This document shows positions 1 through 12,507 of a DNA stretch of 64,000 nt, one piece after another. The translations under genes were made by a program, and so were the position numbers. Where the stretch lies: NCBI GenBank assembly GCA_027257055.1, contig JAPVLO010000381.1, forward strand, positions 1,364,001 through 1,428,000, written 5' to 3'. The notes under the pieces are model-generated. The model was given only the letters and a program-made list of their open reading frames with translations, made no database searches and was not told where the DNA came from. Every line of letters starts with the position of its first letter. Position 1 is the stretch's first letter. The stretch comes from Cephalopachus bancanus (taxonomy: Eukaryota; Chordata; Mammalia; Primates; Tarsiidae).

Positions 1-142
1 ACGCCCGGCTCATTTTTGATTTATTGTAGAGATGAGGTCTCGCCAAGTTGCCCAGGCGGGTCTCGAACCCGCGGGCTCAGGCAATCCACTCACCTCAGCC
101 TCCCAAAGGCGCAGGATTACAGGCTGAGCCACCGAGCCCAGC
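1..142 (-). mobile_element. Alu, left arm only, cut by window edge
   Basis: Reverse-strand Alu of the local derived type, ending CCGAGCCCAGCT. It has the CGCCTTTGGGAGG variant of the youngest group but keeps the CAACTTGGCGAG segment. Confidence 0.9.
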
Positions 143-1017
143 TATCTTATATTTTTCTAATGTGTGGTAACGTGTGAAACGGTCACCGGTCACCCACATG
201 CATTACAGGTTCACTGATGCATGTTGTACAATAGTGAATGTCTTCTACCTAGTGTTTTCCTCTCCAAGCAGACAACATAGTCTCGTTTTCTTCCTCCCAT
301 GTTAATAACATATAATTTATTGTCCAGTCTGTTGTCTGAAGAGGATGCGGAAGGACACACTCGTGATTCCTGAAAACCGCTTCTGAACTGATTGATCCTA
401 TCTCAGGACGATTCCATCTCTTGATTTGCCTTTTTGGCAATTTGAACGGAAAGCTTCAAGGAAACATATATTTTTGAAAAATGTGTGCAGGCCTAAGTTT
501 GTTTATGTCCCCTGAGAGGGGACATTGGCGTGTGAAGGGTTAAAAAATCAGCCAACAGATGCCAGGGTTGGCTGCTTAGCCATGCGGATGTACTTCATGT
601 CACAAATCTGTAAGCTTTAAAGTGGTGCAAATGGCAAATCTTAAGTTATGTACATTTTACCCCAAAAAGTGTTTTTTTGCTTGATTGTTTGTTTGTTTGT
701 TTTAATGAGGAGAAAAAAAATGTTCTCTAGCTTCACTGATCAAAACCACTGGGTCTCTTCAATTTCCCCGAGAATCTTCCTGTGATCTTCCAAACCATCA
801 CAACACAAAGAATACTCTTTTGGATCGAACTTTCAGCAAGAAATTAATTCACTCATTGCTAATTTAAGAATTAGAGCAGCAGTAACTGCCTTTTTACAGC
901 TGATTGAAGCTGCTACCAAAATAACCTTTGTAGGTATTCAAGAAGGCAATGTTGTGTTTAACACAAACACAAATTAATTAAATAATGGAAGGAAGCACTT
1001 AAGAATAAAAAATGTTG
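143..1017. other. Intron sequence, nothing recognised
   Basis: AT-rich DNA with a short (GTTT)n run near 682-702. I see no gene or identifiable repeat. Confidence 0.6.
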
Positions 1018-1308
1018 ACCAGGCTCAGTGGCTCAGCCTGTCATCAAGCACTTTGGGAGGCCAAGGCGAGTAGAATGCCTGAGCCTGCTGGTTCAAGATC
1101 AGCCTGGGCAACTTGGCAAGACCTTGTCTCGACAATAAATAAAAAAAATTAGCCGGATGTGGTCACATGCGCCTGTACATCCGGCTACTTGGAAGGCTGA
1201 GGTGGAAGGATCGCTGGAGCCCAGCAGGTGGAGGCTGCCATGGCCGTGAGCTTGTCACCGCCCTCTAGCCTGGGCAACAGAGTGAGACTCCAACTCAAAA
1301 AAAAAAAA
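1018..1308 (+). mobile_element. Alu, full length, derived type
   Basis: Starts CCAGGCTCAGTGGCTCAGCC, has two arms and ends CCAACTCAAAA plus an A-run. Confidence 0.92.
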
Positions 1309-2949
1309 GAATAAAAAATATTAAGGAAAAATAATCCAGATGTAAAATTTTGCTTTAGGTAGGTAGGCTTTAAAACTATCTTTTCAAGGTGCCTTCAAAT
1401 ATATAATAATTTACAGTATTTAGATGTCAGACTTTCAACGGACTCCACCCTCTGAAACACAGCAAAGATTCATGATTCCTCCAAGCACATGTATCTCACC
1501 ACAAAACCCACATGCCTTGATAACCCTTCCTTACACAACCGAGAATCCACAAGAAGCTCAGTTTTGGGACTTCTCAGCTCAGAAAAAAAACCAGGAGGAA
1601 GAGTGGACAAACCAAACATAGCCACCGAAAGACAGTCTGACCTCTACAAAAGACGGAAAAAAACCCCAGGGTGTGACTGGAGACAGGGTATGACAAGGGG
1701 TGTTCGCATGACAATCCCGAATCCCAGGGTAGGGTTCACTTCTGCTGTGCAGTCTTCGCTCAACAATATAAGGAGGACTTTATGCATTTTTTAAAGACAA
1801 TAAAAATTGCAAATATTTAAAAAGGGGTTCTGGTCTATGACATAGCAGACTCTGACAGGCTACATACGCGCCCAGGGAGAACATCAGCCAGTGTCAAATA
1901 AAGGAGACATGACTTTATTTTTGAGTTTTTCACACTAAAAGAAACTAAAAGCTATCGGAGATTATCTGCCTAAGAAAAACTAACGTCCTCTCCTCTGAAA
2001 TCTCTAAGGAAATATTTGAAGGCTGGAACGCGAGGGCAGCTCGTGTGTGTTCTCTCCTTTGTTACTGTGCTCTGCGGCCTGGAGGCCGGCTAACAGGCGG
2101 AGGGCCAGGAGGCCGGGCTCTCCTCCCTCCAAGAGCCCGAACTCGAGAACTGTGTGTGCACGCATTCCCGCTGCTGAAACCAGGGGCCGACAAGTTCTGA
2201 AGGTGAGAGCCTTTCTTCGTGTTATCCTCCTCTGTCTTCTCTCATCAAGACACCATCAGAATCTACTATTTACTTGTCACCCTGCATAAAATCATTTTAT
2301 TCACTTAAACGTCACGCCTTTTACTCCCAAATTTTATTTTGTCTCGGATGACTAAAATGACACTTGGATAGACAGTGTGTTATTATTAGCAATCAACTCA
2401 CACGCAACCAACACAAACTGGCATGTGGGGAATTACCTCAGGGGAGAGGCAAAAGGGAGGAAAAAAGAGAAAGGAGGAACTTCTGGCTTTTGCTCCAAAG
2501 AAATATTAAATTTACTTCAGGTCCGTCAAAGTGAATCATCTGTCTGCCAACGCCTCGTTTTCACTGTCTATCTGTGACTAGGAGGAAAGTCACTAATGCA
2601 AGACCCAGTTTTGCTACTGACTGCATGGTTCTGACAGCTTTAATAACAGAAACGGACATACGGCATCTTCTTCTCCTTACTATGAACCTCTTATAATTAT
2701 AACTGGAAGAAAAATGCCAAGTGGTGCTCGCTGCCAGCAGACTCTTCACACGAGGACTTAAGAGGAACAAGCCTTCTTGTAAATACATGCTCCTTCACAA
2801 GTGCTATGATTAAATATTCGCACTCACTTTCCTCAGTCAAAAACGAAAGAACCCACTCTGAGCTGCGGTTTGATCTCCTCCTCCCCAGGGTAACTGTCCC
2901 TTCCTCCAGTACTTTCAGAGTGCGTGTCTGGGCAAGGTGGAATGGGAGT
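1309..2949. other. Intron sequence, nothing recognised
   Basis: No exon-like frame or clear repeat. Short open frames here have no recognisable content. Confidence 0.55.
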
Positions 2950-2950
2950 G

Positions 2951-2993
<43 letters not shown>

Positions 2994-3015
2994 TGGGCAA
3001 GGTGGAATGGGAGTG

Positions 3016-3066
<51 letters not shown>

Positions 3067-3163
3067 CTGCAGAGCAGGCCGGGTGTGGTGTGTGCGTGTG
3101 TGTGTGTGTGTTCTGCAGAGCAGGCCGGGTCTGGGCAAGGTGGACTGGGAGTGGGGCGGGTGT

Positions 3164-3201
<38 letters not shown>

Positions 3202-3252
3202 CTGCAGAGCAGGCCGGGTCTGGGCAAGGTGGACTGGGAGTGGGGCGGGTGT

Positions 3253-3298
<46 letters not shown>

Positions 3299-3428
3299 CT
3301 GCAGAGCAGGCCGGGTCTGGGCAAGGTGGACTGGGAGTGGGGCGGGTGTGGTGTGTGTGTGTGTGTGTGTGTGTGTTCTGCAGAGCAGGCCGGGTCTGGG
3401 CAAGGTGGACTGGGAGTGGGGCGGGTGT

Positions 3429-3482
<54 letters not shown>
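2950..3482. repeat. Compound TG microsatellite / minisatellite
   Basis: Seven (TG)n tracts of different length alternate with a GC-rich spacer. The TTCTGCAGAGCAGG part of the spacer recurs near 3065, 3110, 3200, 3298, 3376 and 3481. Most spacers continue GGTCTGGGCAAGGTGG and then GGGAGTGGGG. The unit length (about 45-105 bp) varies mainly with TG number. Open frames of His-Thr or Cys-Val repeats here are artefacts. Confidence 0.95.
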
Positions 3483-4587
3483 CTGCAGAGCAGGCCGGGT
3501 CTGCTGCCTCTGGAGCTTTGAGTCATCTGCAGCCCTGCCTGCCCTCCAGCAGGGGCACACCAGCTCTGCTGGGGTCAGTGTCACCACCCCGGATTCCTCT
3601 GTCAAACAAGTGACCTGCCGAGCTCCACAGTCACCACCATGCAACACAGGCCTGAACAAGTAACAACCTGCGCTTACACACTGGTACGTGACGCACAGTG
3701 GAACTAAAATCACAGGAAAATGCGATCCGGAGCAAGAATCAACAAGTCCACACATTTCACAAGGTTAGTAGTTTTAATTTTCACGAACAAAGTCGTTGAA
3801 AAGGTTTTGAGCATTGTTAAAATTAATGAGACTGAAGGTCGGGCACAGGTTAACTCCGCCTTCAAGGCAGAAGCAGAGCAAACCATTCTGGCTTGGTTGC
3901 AAACCAAAATTCTGGTTTGGGTGCCTGGTCTTGGAATGTCACGTGTCACAACAGTTGAAACACCCGTTTAAAGTGAGAAGGTCTCAAGTGGCTGATCAGA
4001 AACGAGAGGCACAGGCTGCACGTGACACTGCTTTGGGTTTGCGGAAACAACATCGTTCCGCCTCTCCTGGGGGCAAGCGTCAGCCTCGGTGGCGTTAAGA
4101 GAAAAGCCAAGCACGAAACCACAGGCCAGCAGAGTAATGGTTTTATTCTTTTTGTCATGTTTCTTTCAAGTGGAAGAGGCCTACCACTCTCTGCTTCTGA
4201 CAGGGTTTATAAGCAGAACTCTGAGAAGCATCTGAACACAGAAAAAGAAGACTTCCCGACAAACTGTGGTGGACAATCATGCAGCTGAGTTCCCACCCTG
4301 CTAACACAGCTTTGGAAGGACTTTGAAGGCCCGATTTCCACAGAAATGAAACTCTAAACACTGCCCAACTCCATGGGTTTCATCCCATGAAAGAAAAACA
4401 AAGTATAACATAAGCTACAGCATAACCAGTTGTACTGACAGCTCTGTTCTGAGAAAAGACAGGTAACATGAGCACTGGAGAAGAAGTTCAAGCACACGCA
4501 GCAGGCTAATGCCTTCTACACTCCCGTTTGCCATTTTAACACACACGCACCGTGCTCCTTTATCATACCTTATAATCTACAATAAAA
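3483..4587. other. Intron sequence, nothing recognised
   Basis: Unique-looking DNA between the TG array and an Alu. No supported feature. Confidence 0.55.
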
Positions 4588-4595
4588 GCAACATC

Positions 4596-4880
4596 TTTTT
4601 TTTTTTAGTTGGAGTCTCACTCTGTCGCCCAGGCTGGAGTGCAGGGGGGCACACTCATGGCCACCCCAGCGTTAACCTGCTGGGCTCCGGCGATCCTTCT
4701 GCCTCAGCCTTCCGAGTAATCGGAACTACAGGCGCACGCTACCACACCCGGCTATTTGTTTATTTATTGTACAGACAAGATCTCGCCAAGTTGCCCCAGC
4801 TGGTCTCAAACCCACTGGCTCAGACAATCCACTCGCTGCAGCCTCCCAAAGTGCTGGGATTATAGCACCGAGCCTGGTCC
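4596..4880 (-). mobile_element. Alu, derived type, with target-site duplication
   Basis: T-run then AGTTGGAGTCTCACTC at the 5' side; ends near CCGAGCCTGG. The flanks share GCAACATCTTTT (4588-4599 and 4885-4896). Confidence 0.92.
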
Positions 4881-4918
4881 CAAGGCAACATCTTTTATAT
4901 CTTACAGTGAACGAATAC

Positions 4919-5195
4919 GGCCAGGCTCAGTGGCTCAGCCTGTAATTCCAGCACTCTGGGAGCCCGTGGGTTCGAGACCAGTCCAGGCAACTTGGCAAGA
5001 CCTCATCTCTACAATAAATCAAAAATTAGCTGGGTGTGATAACGTGTACCTGTAGTTCCAGCTACTCGTAAGGCTGAGGCAGAAGGATCGCCGGAGTCCA
5101 GCAGGTTGAGGCTGCGGTGGCCAGAAGCATGCCATGGCACTCCAGCCTGGGCGACAGAGTGAGACTCCGACTCAAAAATTAAAATTAAAATTAAA
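4919..5195 (+). mobile_element. Alu, derived type, internal deletion
   Basis: Starts GGCCAGGCTCAGTGGCTCAG. About 28 bp around GAGGCTGAGGTGAGTGG in the left arm are missing. Ends in an (AAAATT)n-like tail. Confidence 0.9.
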
Positions 5196-5316
5196 AGAAG
5201 AAAGCATACCACTGTTAAATCCTGAATTTGCCGTGAATTTTGAAGTGCATCACTCATGTAATATCTGAATTCCACAATTCTGACAGCCTTTTATCAGAGG
5301 GATCCAAAAATCTTTA

Positions 5317-5340
5317 TATAGTACACACATGTGTACTATA
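5317..5340. repeat. Perfect inverted repeat, 11-bp arms
   Basis: TATAGTACACA and TGTGTACTATA are exact reverse complements separated by CA. No neighbouring element explains it. Confidence 0.85.
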
Positions 5341-6410
5341 GACTACTTAAGTGTACTACTAAACTCAAGTGTAACCTCAGTGCTAACGCGGAGAAACAGA
5401 CTGCACTAATAATAGACCATGCAATACCACCTTCTCAAAGGAAGCCTTCCTCCCCTTGTCCAGCCAAAAAACACTGTACTACTAGTTTTCCCTGGAACAT
5501 TATCAAGTATAGACATCTACTATGTGATAACATATATTCCATCCATTTATTTATTAAATGTTGCCTTGTTTAAATGTGCTTTGTCCCCCCCAAGGCAAAG
5601 CACACACCAAATGAAAATCAGCAGCGTGGCAATTGTCCCCTGCTCCTAAATTATAAGTCACCGGCTCTTCTGTATACTTTGACAGCTTCCTAACAAAAGT
5701 TTAACATAATAGATTTTTACCCCAATTTAATAACATTGCCAGACTGAAAACTGTACCAAAATGATAACAGAGTCTGCTTCAATAAAAGTGGAATTGTAAT
5801 CTGAGGACAAATTTCAGTTTACTGCTTCCCTTGTTAATCTTTCACCTTCTAAAATGTGTTTTGCAACTAAAAGTGAAAAAGGACAAATGTTAGCAACTCT
5901 CTATCTTGTGACACTTTAACTTTTATAGAACGTGTTTATTCCTTCCTGCCTCTAACCAGTACACACGCTCAGCTGAGAAAACGCAGCTCTGAGATGGAAG
6001 GTTCTGGACTGTCTGACCACGAGGGCCCGGGCTGCTGGGAATGCCTGTATGGATGGCGCGCCACCCTCACATGGGCTTCTGTGGGGTACCCGAGACCCAT
6101 GTGGCTGGCCTGGCTACAGCGCTTCCCGGGGAACGCACACCTGGCTCCGCCTCCTGCCCTCTCTGCCTCCCAGGAGGCAACAGTCCTCCAACATGTGGAC
6201 TCACCTTCGACCTGCCTGGGGCCTTTCTTCCAGGAAGGCATAAAAGGAAGTCTACTCCGATGGCAGGTAGTGGACGCCATGGAGGGCAGGGCACTGCACT
6301 CGGCACTGCAGGGTAACAGGATGCAGGACACAAAGACGGGCAAGAAAGGCAGAAACATACACAAGCACACCTCCCTTAAGGACACAGAACATGCAATGAG
6401 ATACAGGGCA
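5341..6410. other. Intron sequence, nothing recognised
   Basis: AT-rich to about 5950, then more GC-rich. No exon or repeat that I can name. Confidence 0.5.
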
Positions 6411-6668
6411 GGGTATGGGGGCTCGCGCCTATAGGCCCAGCCCTTTGGGAGGCCAAGGCGGGAAGGTCACTTGAGCCCAGGAGTTCGAGACCTGCCTGGG
6501 CAACACAGCAAGACCTCATCGCTACAAAAAAATTTTAAAATTAGTCAAGCGTGGTGGTGCACATCTATAGTCCCACCTACTCAGGAGGCTGAAGCGAGAC
6601 GATTGCCTGAGTCCAGGAAGTCGAGGTTGCAGTGAGATGTGATTGTGTCATTGCACTCCAACCTTTAA
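6411..6668 (+). mobile_element. Alu, old AluJ-like copy
   Basis: Has GAGCCCAGGAGTTCGAGACC and GTCGAGGTTGCAGTGAG rather than the derived variants, so it predates the local expansion. The tail is lost. Confidence 0.85.
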
Positions 6669-7087
6669 ACATTCAAATAAAATGGTGGAAGCATGGCTGT
6701 CGTTTGGGGAACGCAAGACCATTCTGAAGCGGTATTTGAAATTCAAGAATGTTGTGGAAGTACAATGACACCAGAGGCGTGAGGATGCAACGTAACAGTC
6801 AACACACCTAACGACGGCACGCATTTGTGATGAGTTTGAGAGGCATGGACCTGTGTAACGTGTACAAGGGAAGATCCGGGAGGCCTCGCACTATAAGTCC
6901 CAGGGTAGTTCACCGTCATCAGAAGCATCCGGACGCTGATGGGAACCACTTCAAGCACCTCTTGGAACTGCAGAAGTCAAACGTGACTTGTATTCATCTT
7001 TTGCTTTCGGTATATATTGAGTAGTCTTACAAATTTAATGCAGTTTCTTCCTTTCTTAAAATGTGCATACATTTTGGGCACCTTAAC

Positions 7088-7172
7088 AGAGAGAGAGAGA
7101 GAGAAAGAGAGTGAGTGTATGTGTGTAGAGAGAGCGAGCGCGAGAGAGCAAGAGAGAGGGAGAGAGAGAGAA
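7088..7172. repeat. (GA)n-rich simple repeat
   Basis: Mostly GAGAGA with TGTGTG and GCGAGCGCGAG interruptions. Confidence 0.9.
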
Positions 7173-7828
7173 GACACCATCATGAAAGACGTGACAGTTA
7201 AAAACGGCCCTGAAAGGATGGGTAGAAACTTTAGATGCAGACACTGCACTCTGCACAGGTAAGACAGGGGAAGACCCACAGCGTGGCAGCAAGGGTGCAA
7301 CACCCACTCACTCAGTCCCTGAATGTCCTCAAGCACAGGCAGGTGTAGCACTGCCCAGACGAGGGCCAACGGTGACCAAGACAGGCGGTCATGGCCAGCA
7401 GGGACTCTCCAGGAAGTGGACAGCCAACCAGCCCATGAACACAGAAGCTGATTTCAGGGGTTATGTGCACAGACAAGAAACGCAGGGCAGGATAGGAGCA
7501 TGGCATGTGGAGAGGGGCTTCTGTGAGGGCGGCCAGGAGAAAGAGATGCACGCAGAGGTCAGATGGGTGGGGGAGAAGGATCCAAACAGGGGGTGGGGAC
7601 GACTAGGACAGGCCCCGAGGCAAGACAACACCCAGGTTCTGAGAAGGCCCTTGGAGCAAGAGGAGAGGTGCACCAGTGAGGGTCAAGACAGGCTGCTGGG
7701 AAGATAAGCAGAAGTGAAGAGGAGAGCTTCTTATTCAGGGCACCACTGGCATTGGGGGCAGGTATCACAGCCTTGAGGCACTGGATGTCAAAAGTACCAT
7801 TGTGACAGTCAAAACAGACACCACAAAA

Positions 7829-8083
7829 TTTTTTTTGTCAGAGTCTCACTCTGTCACACGCTCACAGGCCACCACAGCCTGGACTCAGGCCATCCTTCCA
7901 CCTCAGCCATCCAAGTAGCTGGAACTACAGGCACGTACCACCACGTCTGGCTAAATTTTTTATTTATTGCAGAGATGAGGTCTCACCATGCTTCCCAGGC
8001 TGGTCTCAAACCCCTAGACTCTGGTAATCTTTCTTACCTCGGCCTCCCAAAGTGCTGGGATTACAGGCTTGAGCCACCACATA

Positions 8084-8087
<4 letters not shown>
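7829..8087 (-). mobile_element. Alu, degraded, derived-like
   Basis: TTTTTTGTCAGAGTCTCACTC start, GCAGAGATGAGGTCTC linker, end at GAGCCACCACATATAGC. The right arm is shortened. Confidence 0.85.
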
Positions 8088-8115
<28 letters not shown>

Positions 8116-8230
8116 TGAGACAGGGTCTTACTATGTTGTTCAGGCTGGTCTTGAACTCCTGGCCTCAAAATGATCCTCTCGCCTTGCCCTCCCAAAGCGC
8201 TGGATTACCAGCGCATGACATCATACCTGG
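8088..8230 (-). mobile_element. Alu left-monomer (FLAM-like)
   Basis: A long T-run then GAGACAGGGTCTTACTATG and one arm only, ending TCATACCTGG. It abuts the preceding Alu. Confidence 0.8.
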
Positions 8231-8639
8231 TCATCACTAATTTCTAAGCACTCCTATGGGGGACAGAAGGGGACAGCACTTCCCACTGATTCGGCATGGC
8301 CTCATGGTCATGAGGAGTGGATACAATTTTGTTCCGAGTGTGAAGAAGCCACTAGAGAGCTATGGAGAGAGGAATGGTACGTGATCAACTTCCACAATGC
8401 CATGATCTCATCTTTATCCTTAAAACATGTCTCTGACTACCATATGGAAAATCAGCTCTGGAAGGCAAGAGAAGCAGCAAGATGACAGGCACGAGGCCAC
8501 TGCAGTAACCAGGAGACGGTGGCAGTCTGGCCCAACTCTAGTGAAAGCATCCAGAGCAGGAAGATCAGGGGATTCTGGAGACAGAGTTGACAGATTTGCC
8601 AAATGTGGCTTCACCCTGCTGGAGCAGAGCACTAAAGAG

Positions 8640-9660
8640 GGGAAGCCAGAGATGAGGCCAGAGCCCCGAGGGCCTGGAGAGCCAGCCCGTGAGACTCGTG
8701 GCCTTGTTCTGCAAGGGGGCTTTGTGCCTCACACAGAGCACCCGACGGCAGGCGGGAGAGAGAAGCGACCCGTGCAGAGATAAGGCCAGGCGCCACCTTC
8801 CTGGGGCCAGGGCAGGACTCCACGGCGACGAAGCAGAAGACATCCCCAGGACGAGGCTCGTACGGTGCGGGACGGCCTGGCCCTGGGACCAACCTGGCAG
8901 CAGGGATGCCAAGGCCATGGCCAGCAAGAGACTCACGGAAGGGAGGCAGGCTTGAGAGGGTACACGCTGGGCAAGAGCTGGCTGAGCCCCAGGCGGGGAC
9001 CCCGGCTGTGCACGCAGGATCGGAGGCTGAGCGAACCAGGGGCCGTCGGGGAGACAGCGGCCGCTAACGCGCCAAGACGAAAGGAGACTGCCACCAGAGG
9101 AAGCCCTGGGCCGGACGCTGGGACAGGAGGAAGGAGCGGGCCAAGCGGTGCGCGAGGAGGTCCACGCACAGGGCAAGGGGGGACGAGACCGAGACAGCGA
9201 CGGACCCTGCGACAGGCGGTCAAGGCCGTCAGGCCTGGTGGAGGTGGAGGGGCGGCTGCAGACCGGTGCGGGAAGCGATCAGTCCAGGACACGCAGCCGA
9301 GCATCACCACCTTGCAAGGCTTGGCCGTCGGAGGAGAGACGGAAGTGGAGGCGGCCTGAGGGAGCAGCAGAGGCGAGGGCAGGTCGTGGGAAGGCGTTCG
9401 CAGGAGGAACTGATGGCTGACGTGGGGACCCCAAAGGGTTCAGCGGAAGGGGGAGCCTGAAGCCCAGGCTGACACAAGCCCCTGAGGGCCGACAAAGCAG
9501 CAAGGGTGGACAGAGGGGAGGGGACGCTGCCGCTTCCCGGACGCGGGAGGCAGCCAGGCCCGCGACGCCCGGCCGCCATGTGCCCCAGCCCCTGACACAC
9601 GGAGGAGACGAGGAACCAGCCCGGACGCAGCAGCACGCCCCCCATCGGGGCTTTCAGGAG
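8640..9660. other. GC- and CpG-rich intronic patch
   Basis: CpG dinucleotides are far more frequent than in adjacent intron, densest around 8990-9330 and 9530-9660. Frames on both strands are open for 60-200 codons, as expected from GC bias. No domain, splice pattern or repeat family is recognised. It could be an intragenic CpG island or an old GC-rich tandem repeat. Confidence 0.55.
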
Positions 9661-11494
9661 AAGCAGCGTTCTGCCTGAGGCCGTTATTCCAGTCGAGGTC
9701 GGGACACCAGCGCGTTGTGACTCACAGTTTGTCTCTTCTGCTTAGTGCACTTAACATGAATGAAAGAGGTAGGTGGGTAAGTAGCTAAGAACCTTCCGGA
9801 TAACGTAAGTCATGCTATACGTAAAAGAGTAGATTTTGCTTCTGAAATTAATTCAAACTCCCACCTGGTTCATCTTTCACAGTCACTTGACATTTACAGT
9901 TCAGTCTCAAATTCATAAATCAAAGGGATTCTGCCTTTTCATCAGAGTTGCTGTGTCTCTACACCAAGTTTCTTCCTGGTCACCACATATCACCATTCAA
10001 CAGCAGTGAAAAGCAGACTATTTAGAATGCTACCACCAGAAAAACACTGCTGGAGCTTGATTTTGAGAAAAGGAGAGAGCAGGTGCAGGAACTATGTAAT
10101 TAATGAGGTAAAGCCCACACTAACCTCATTCAACCAGCTCCGACCTCCCAAAAAGGGATGTACAAGAAGCCCGTTCCACAACAGGTGGCTTCAGACCAGA
10201 AGTTTATTCCTTCTCAACAACCAGCCACAGTGCACCATCAATTCTACAGGAAACTATTGTAGTTGATAAAAACCCATCTTTGCAAATCTATGTTATACAA
10301 AGTGCCAAGACTGTCAGTGAAGCCAGTCTTATAAGAACTGTGCTTGGGTAACGAACTGAAGGAGTTCAACTAGCATGAGTCACCGTCTAATTCCAAATCT
10401 GAGTTGTACTATCTCAATCACCTACCTGCTTTTAAAACACACAAGAAAGAAGCAAGCGTACAATTAATTCCAAGAGAAAAGGATAAAAACAGGAAAGAAT
10501 AAAAATCATTAGACTAGAATGTCAGTCAATAACCTATTTCCAAAAAACTCTGGCTTTAGGAGATACTAAAAAGATTTGAAAAGGCAAATGAAAACCATTC
10601 CCTATTTCAAACGTGCATCTGAAAAACGTTGCTCCTGAATAAGCCGCACCAGTCAGCACACATTTTTCATCCTTCGCGGACAGAGACAGGCAAAACGACT
10701 CACCGAGACCCTCCTGGACACAGACCAGGCGGCTGTCCCCACAGGGCCAGGTGTCAGCTGGGGCTTACGCGAAAAGCCCACGGTGACACAACACTTCTTT
10801 TAAAGCCTCAGCTGGCACTTGGGATTCCAAAACAACCCTTGGCAGGGTCGCTGGGCTCCCCGGGTGCCACACATCTACCTCTGCGTTTTTTATTTTACTC
10901 CACGGCTCCACTGACCGACAGTCACTCCCTCTGGCGTCTTCTGCACCGGCAGCCTGACACAGCCTGTGAGGAGAGGGACCCTGCATCTCCAGCCACGGAA
11001 CAGAGCCCAGCGAGGCAAGGCCAGCTACTTGTTAAGGGGACGCCCGAGGGCAGTGGTGCCCGCAGCACCCTTCTACACAGGGACATGCACTTGGGCAGAG
11101 CAAGTGCATCTTTCAGTTCAGGAGACAGAGAGAGAAAACTTTTTAAAATAGACGTCACAAGAGTGAGCGAAGGAGCTCTACAAGCAGTCATGAAGTGAGT
11201 CCGATTCCCAAATGCCTGTTCTGAATTTTATTAAGGGTTGTATTTCCTATAAAAGTAACATGATGCATTTTTAACTGCCATCTGTGTTTAAGTCATCATT
11301 TCACTCTTCTACTTTTTCAGTTGTTTCCATGAGCATTAAGCAGACCATCCCTGAATAGAATATGTCTTGAACATATATTCTAAATGCATAACTTCTGCAA
11401 GAATTAAAAACCTGCACTAGAAAATGCTGGCTGCACAGGCAGCAGTCTCCAAGGACAAGGAGTTCAGCTAAACAGATTCCGCACACGTACTGCA

Positions 11495-11875
11495 TGCGTC
11501 TCCTCCTGCTGCCGTGACAAATCGGCACAAACTCGCGGCTTAAGATGACACAAGTTTATTTTTTACGGTCCTGGAGGTCAGAAGTCCAGAAGACGTCTCT
11601 CTGGGCTAAAATCAAGGCTGCAGTTTTTTTCTGGAGATTCTGAGGGAAAGTCTGTTTTCTCACCTTTTCCAGCTTCCAGAGGCTACCCAAGTTCCTTGGC
11701 TTGTGGCCCCTTCCTCCATCTGCCACAAACTTGAGTTCTTGTCACACAGCATCGCTCCAATCACATCTTCCGCCTCCGTCTTCCACTTCTAAAAGCCCCT
11801 GTGGTGACTCTGACTCCACCCAGAAAACCCGGGATCACCATGTCATCTCAAGTCAGCTGATGAACAACTAAATTC
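11495..11875 (-). mobile_element. MaLR-type LTR fragment (MLT1/MST-like)
   Basis: GCTGCCGTGACAAATC, AGTTTATTTTTTACGGTCC and CTGGAGGTCAGAAGTCC in this order match the reverse strand of MLT1/MST LTRs as I remember them. Strongly diverged. Confidence 0.6.
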
Positions 11876-12183
11876 CACACATCTATGCATTACTATGTCC
11901 TGCAACCTTAAACCCCCTTCGCCAGGTAACAACACATCTCATCTGGGGATGAGGATGTGGACATGTTGGGGTGGGGCAGAAGTGGTGCATTATTCTGCCC
12001 ACCACAGCACACAACTCTCTGTCAGACCACATGCAGCCTTATTTTTCACACATACACTACACACATATACAAAAAACATTCTTTAGGTCTTCCTGTTCTA
12101 ATTTACGAATTCTACACTAATTATAATGACTATTTCCACAACTGTCTCCCAAAAGTTTGTAGCATTAAAAAAATTAAAAGCAA

Positions 12184-12507
12184 GTCCGGGCGCAGTGGCT
12201 CAAGTCTGTAATCCCAGCACTTTGGGAGGCAAGAGGATTGCCTGACTCCAGGGGTTCAAGACCAGCCTGGGCAACTGGACGAGACCGCGTCTCTACAATA
12301 AATGAAAAAATTAGCCGGGCGTGGTAGCACATGCCTAGGCGTGGTAGCACACGCCTATAGTTCCAGCAACTTGGAAAGCTGAGGCAAAAGGATCGCCGGA
12401 GCCCAGTAGGTCACCATTGGGATGGCCGTGAGCGTGTCACTGCACTCCAGCCTGGGCAACAAAGTGAGACTCCAACTCAAAATAAATAAATAAATAAATA
12501 GATAAAA
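12184..12507 (+). mobile_element. Alu, derived type, with internal 19-bp duplication
   Basis: Starts GTCCGGGCGCAGTGGCTCAA. AGGCGTGGTAGCACACGCCT follows a near-identical copy in the right arm. Ends in (AAAT)n. Confidence 0.9.

Larger units (their letters stand above)
8231..12183. other. Intron with a GC-rich patch and a MaLR fragment
   Basis: About 8640-9660 is clearly GC-rich with many CpGs and overlapping open frames on both strands, none of recognisable content. 9660-11490 shows nothing I can name. 11495-11860 is listed separately. Confidence 0.55.

Noticed and set aside
2697..3755. Open frames rich in His-Thr or Cys-Val repeats
   Set aside because: Direct translations of the TG/CA microsatellite.
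7829..8230. A single long Alu
   Set aside because: A second poly-T run at 8088 and a one-arm structure show two separate elements.
8427..9645. Cluster of open frames on both strands
   Set aside because: Explained by high GC; no domain and no consistent splice signals.
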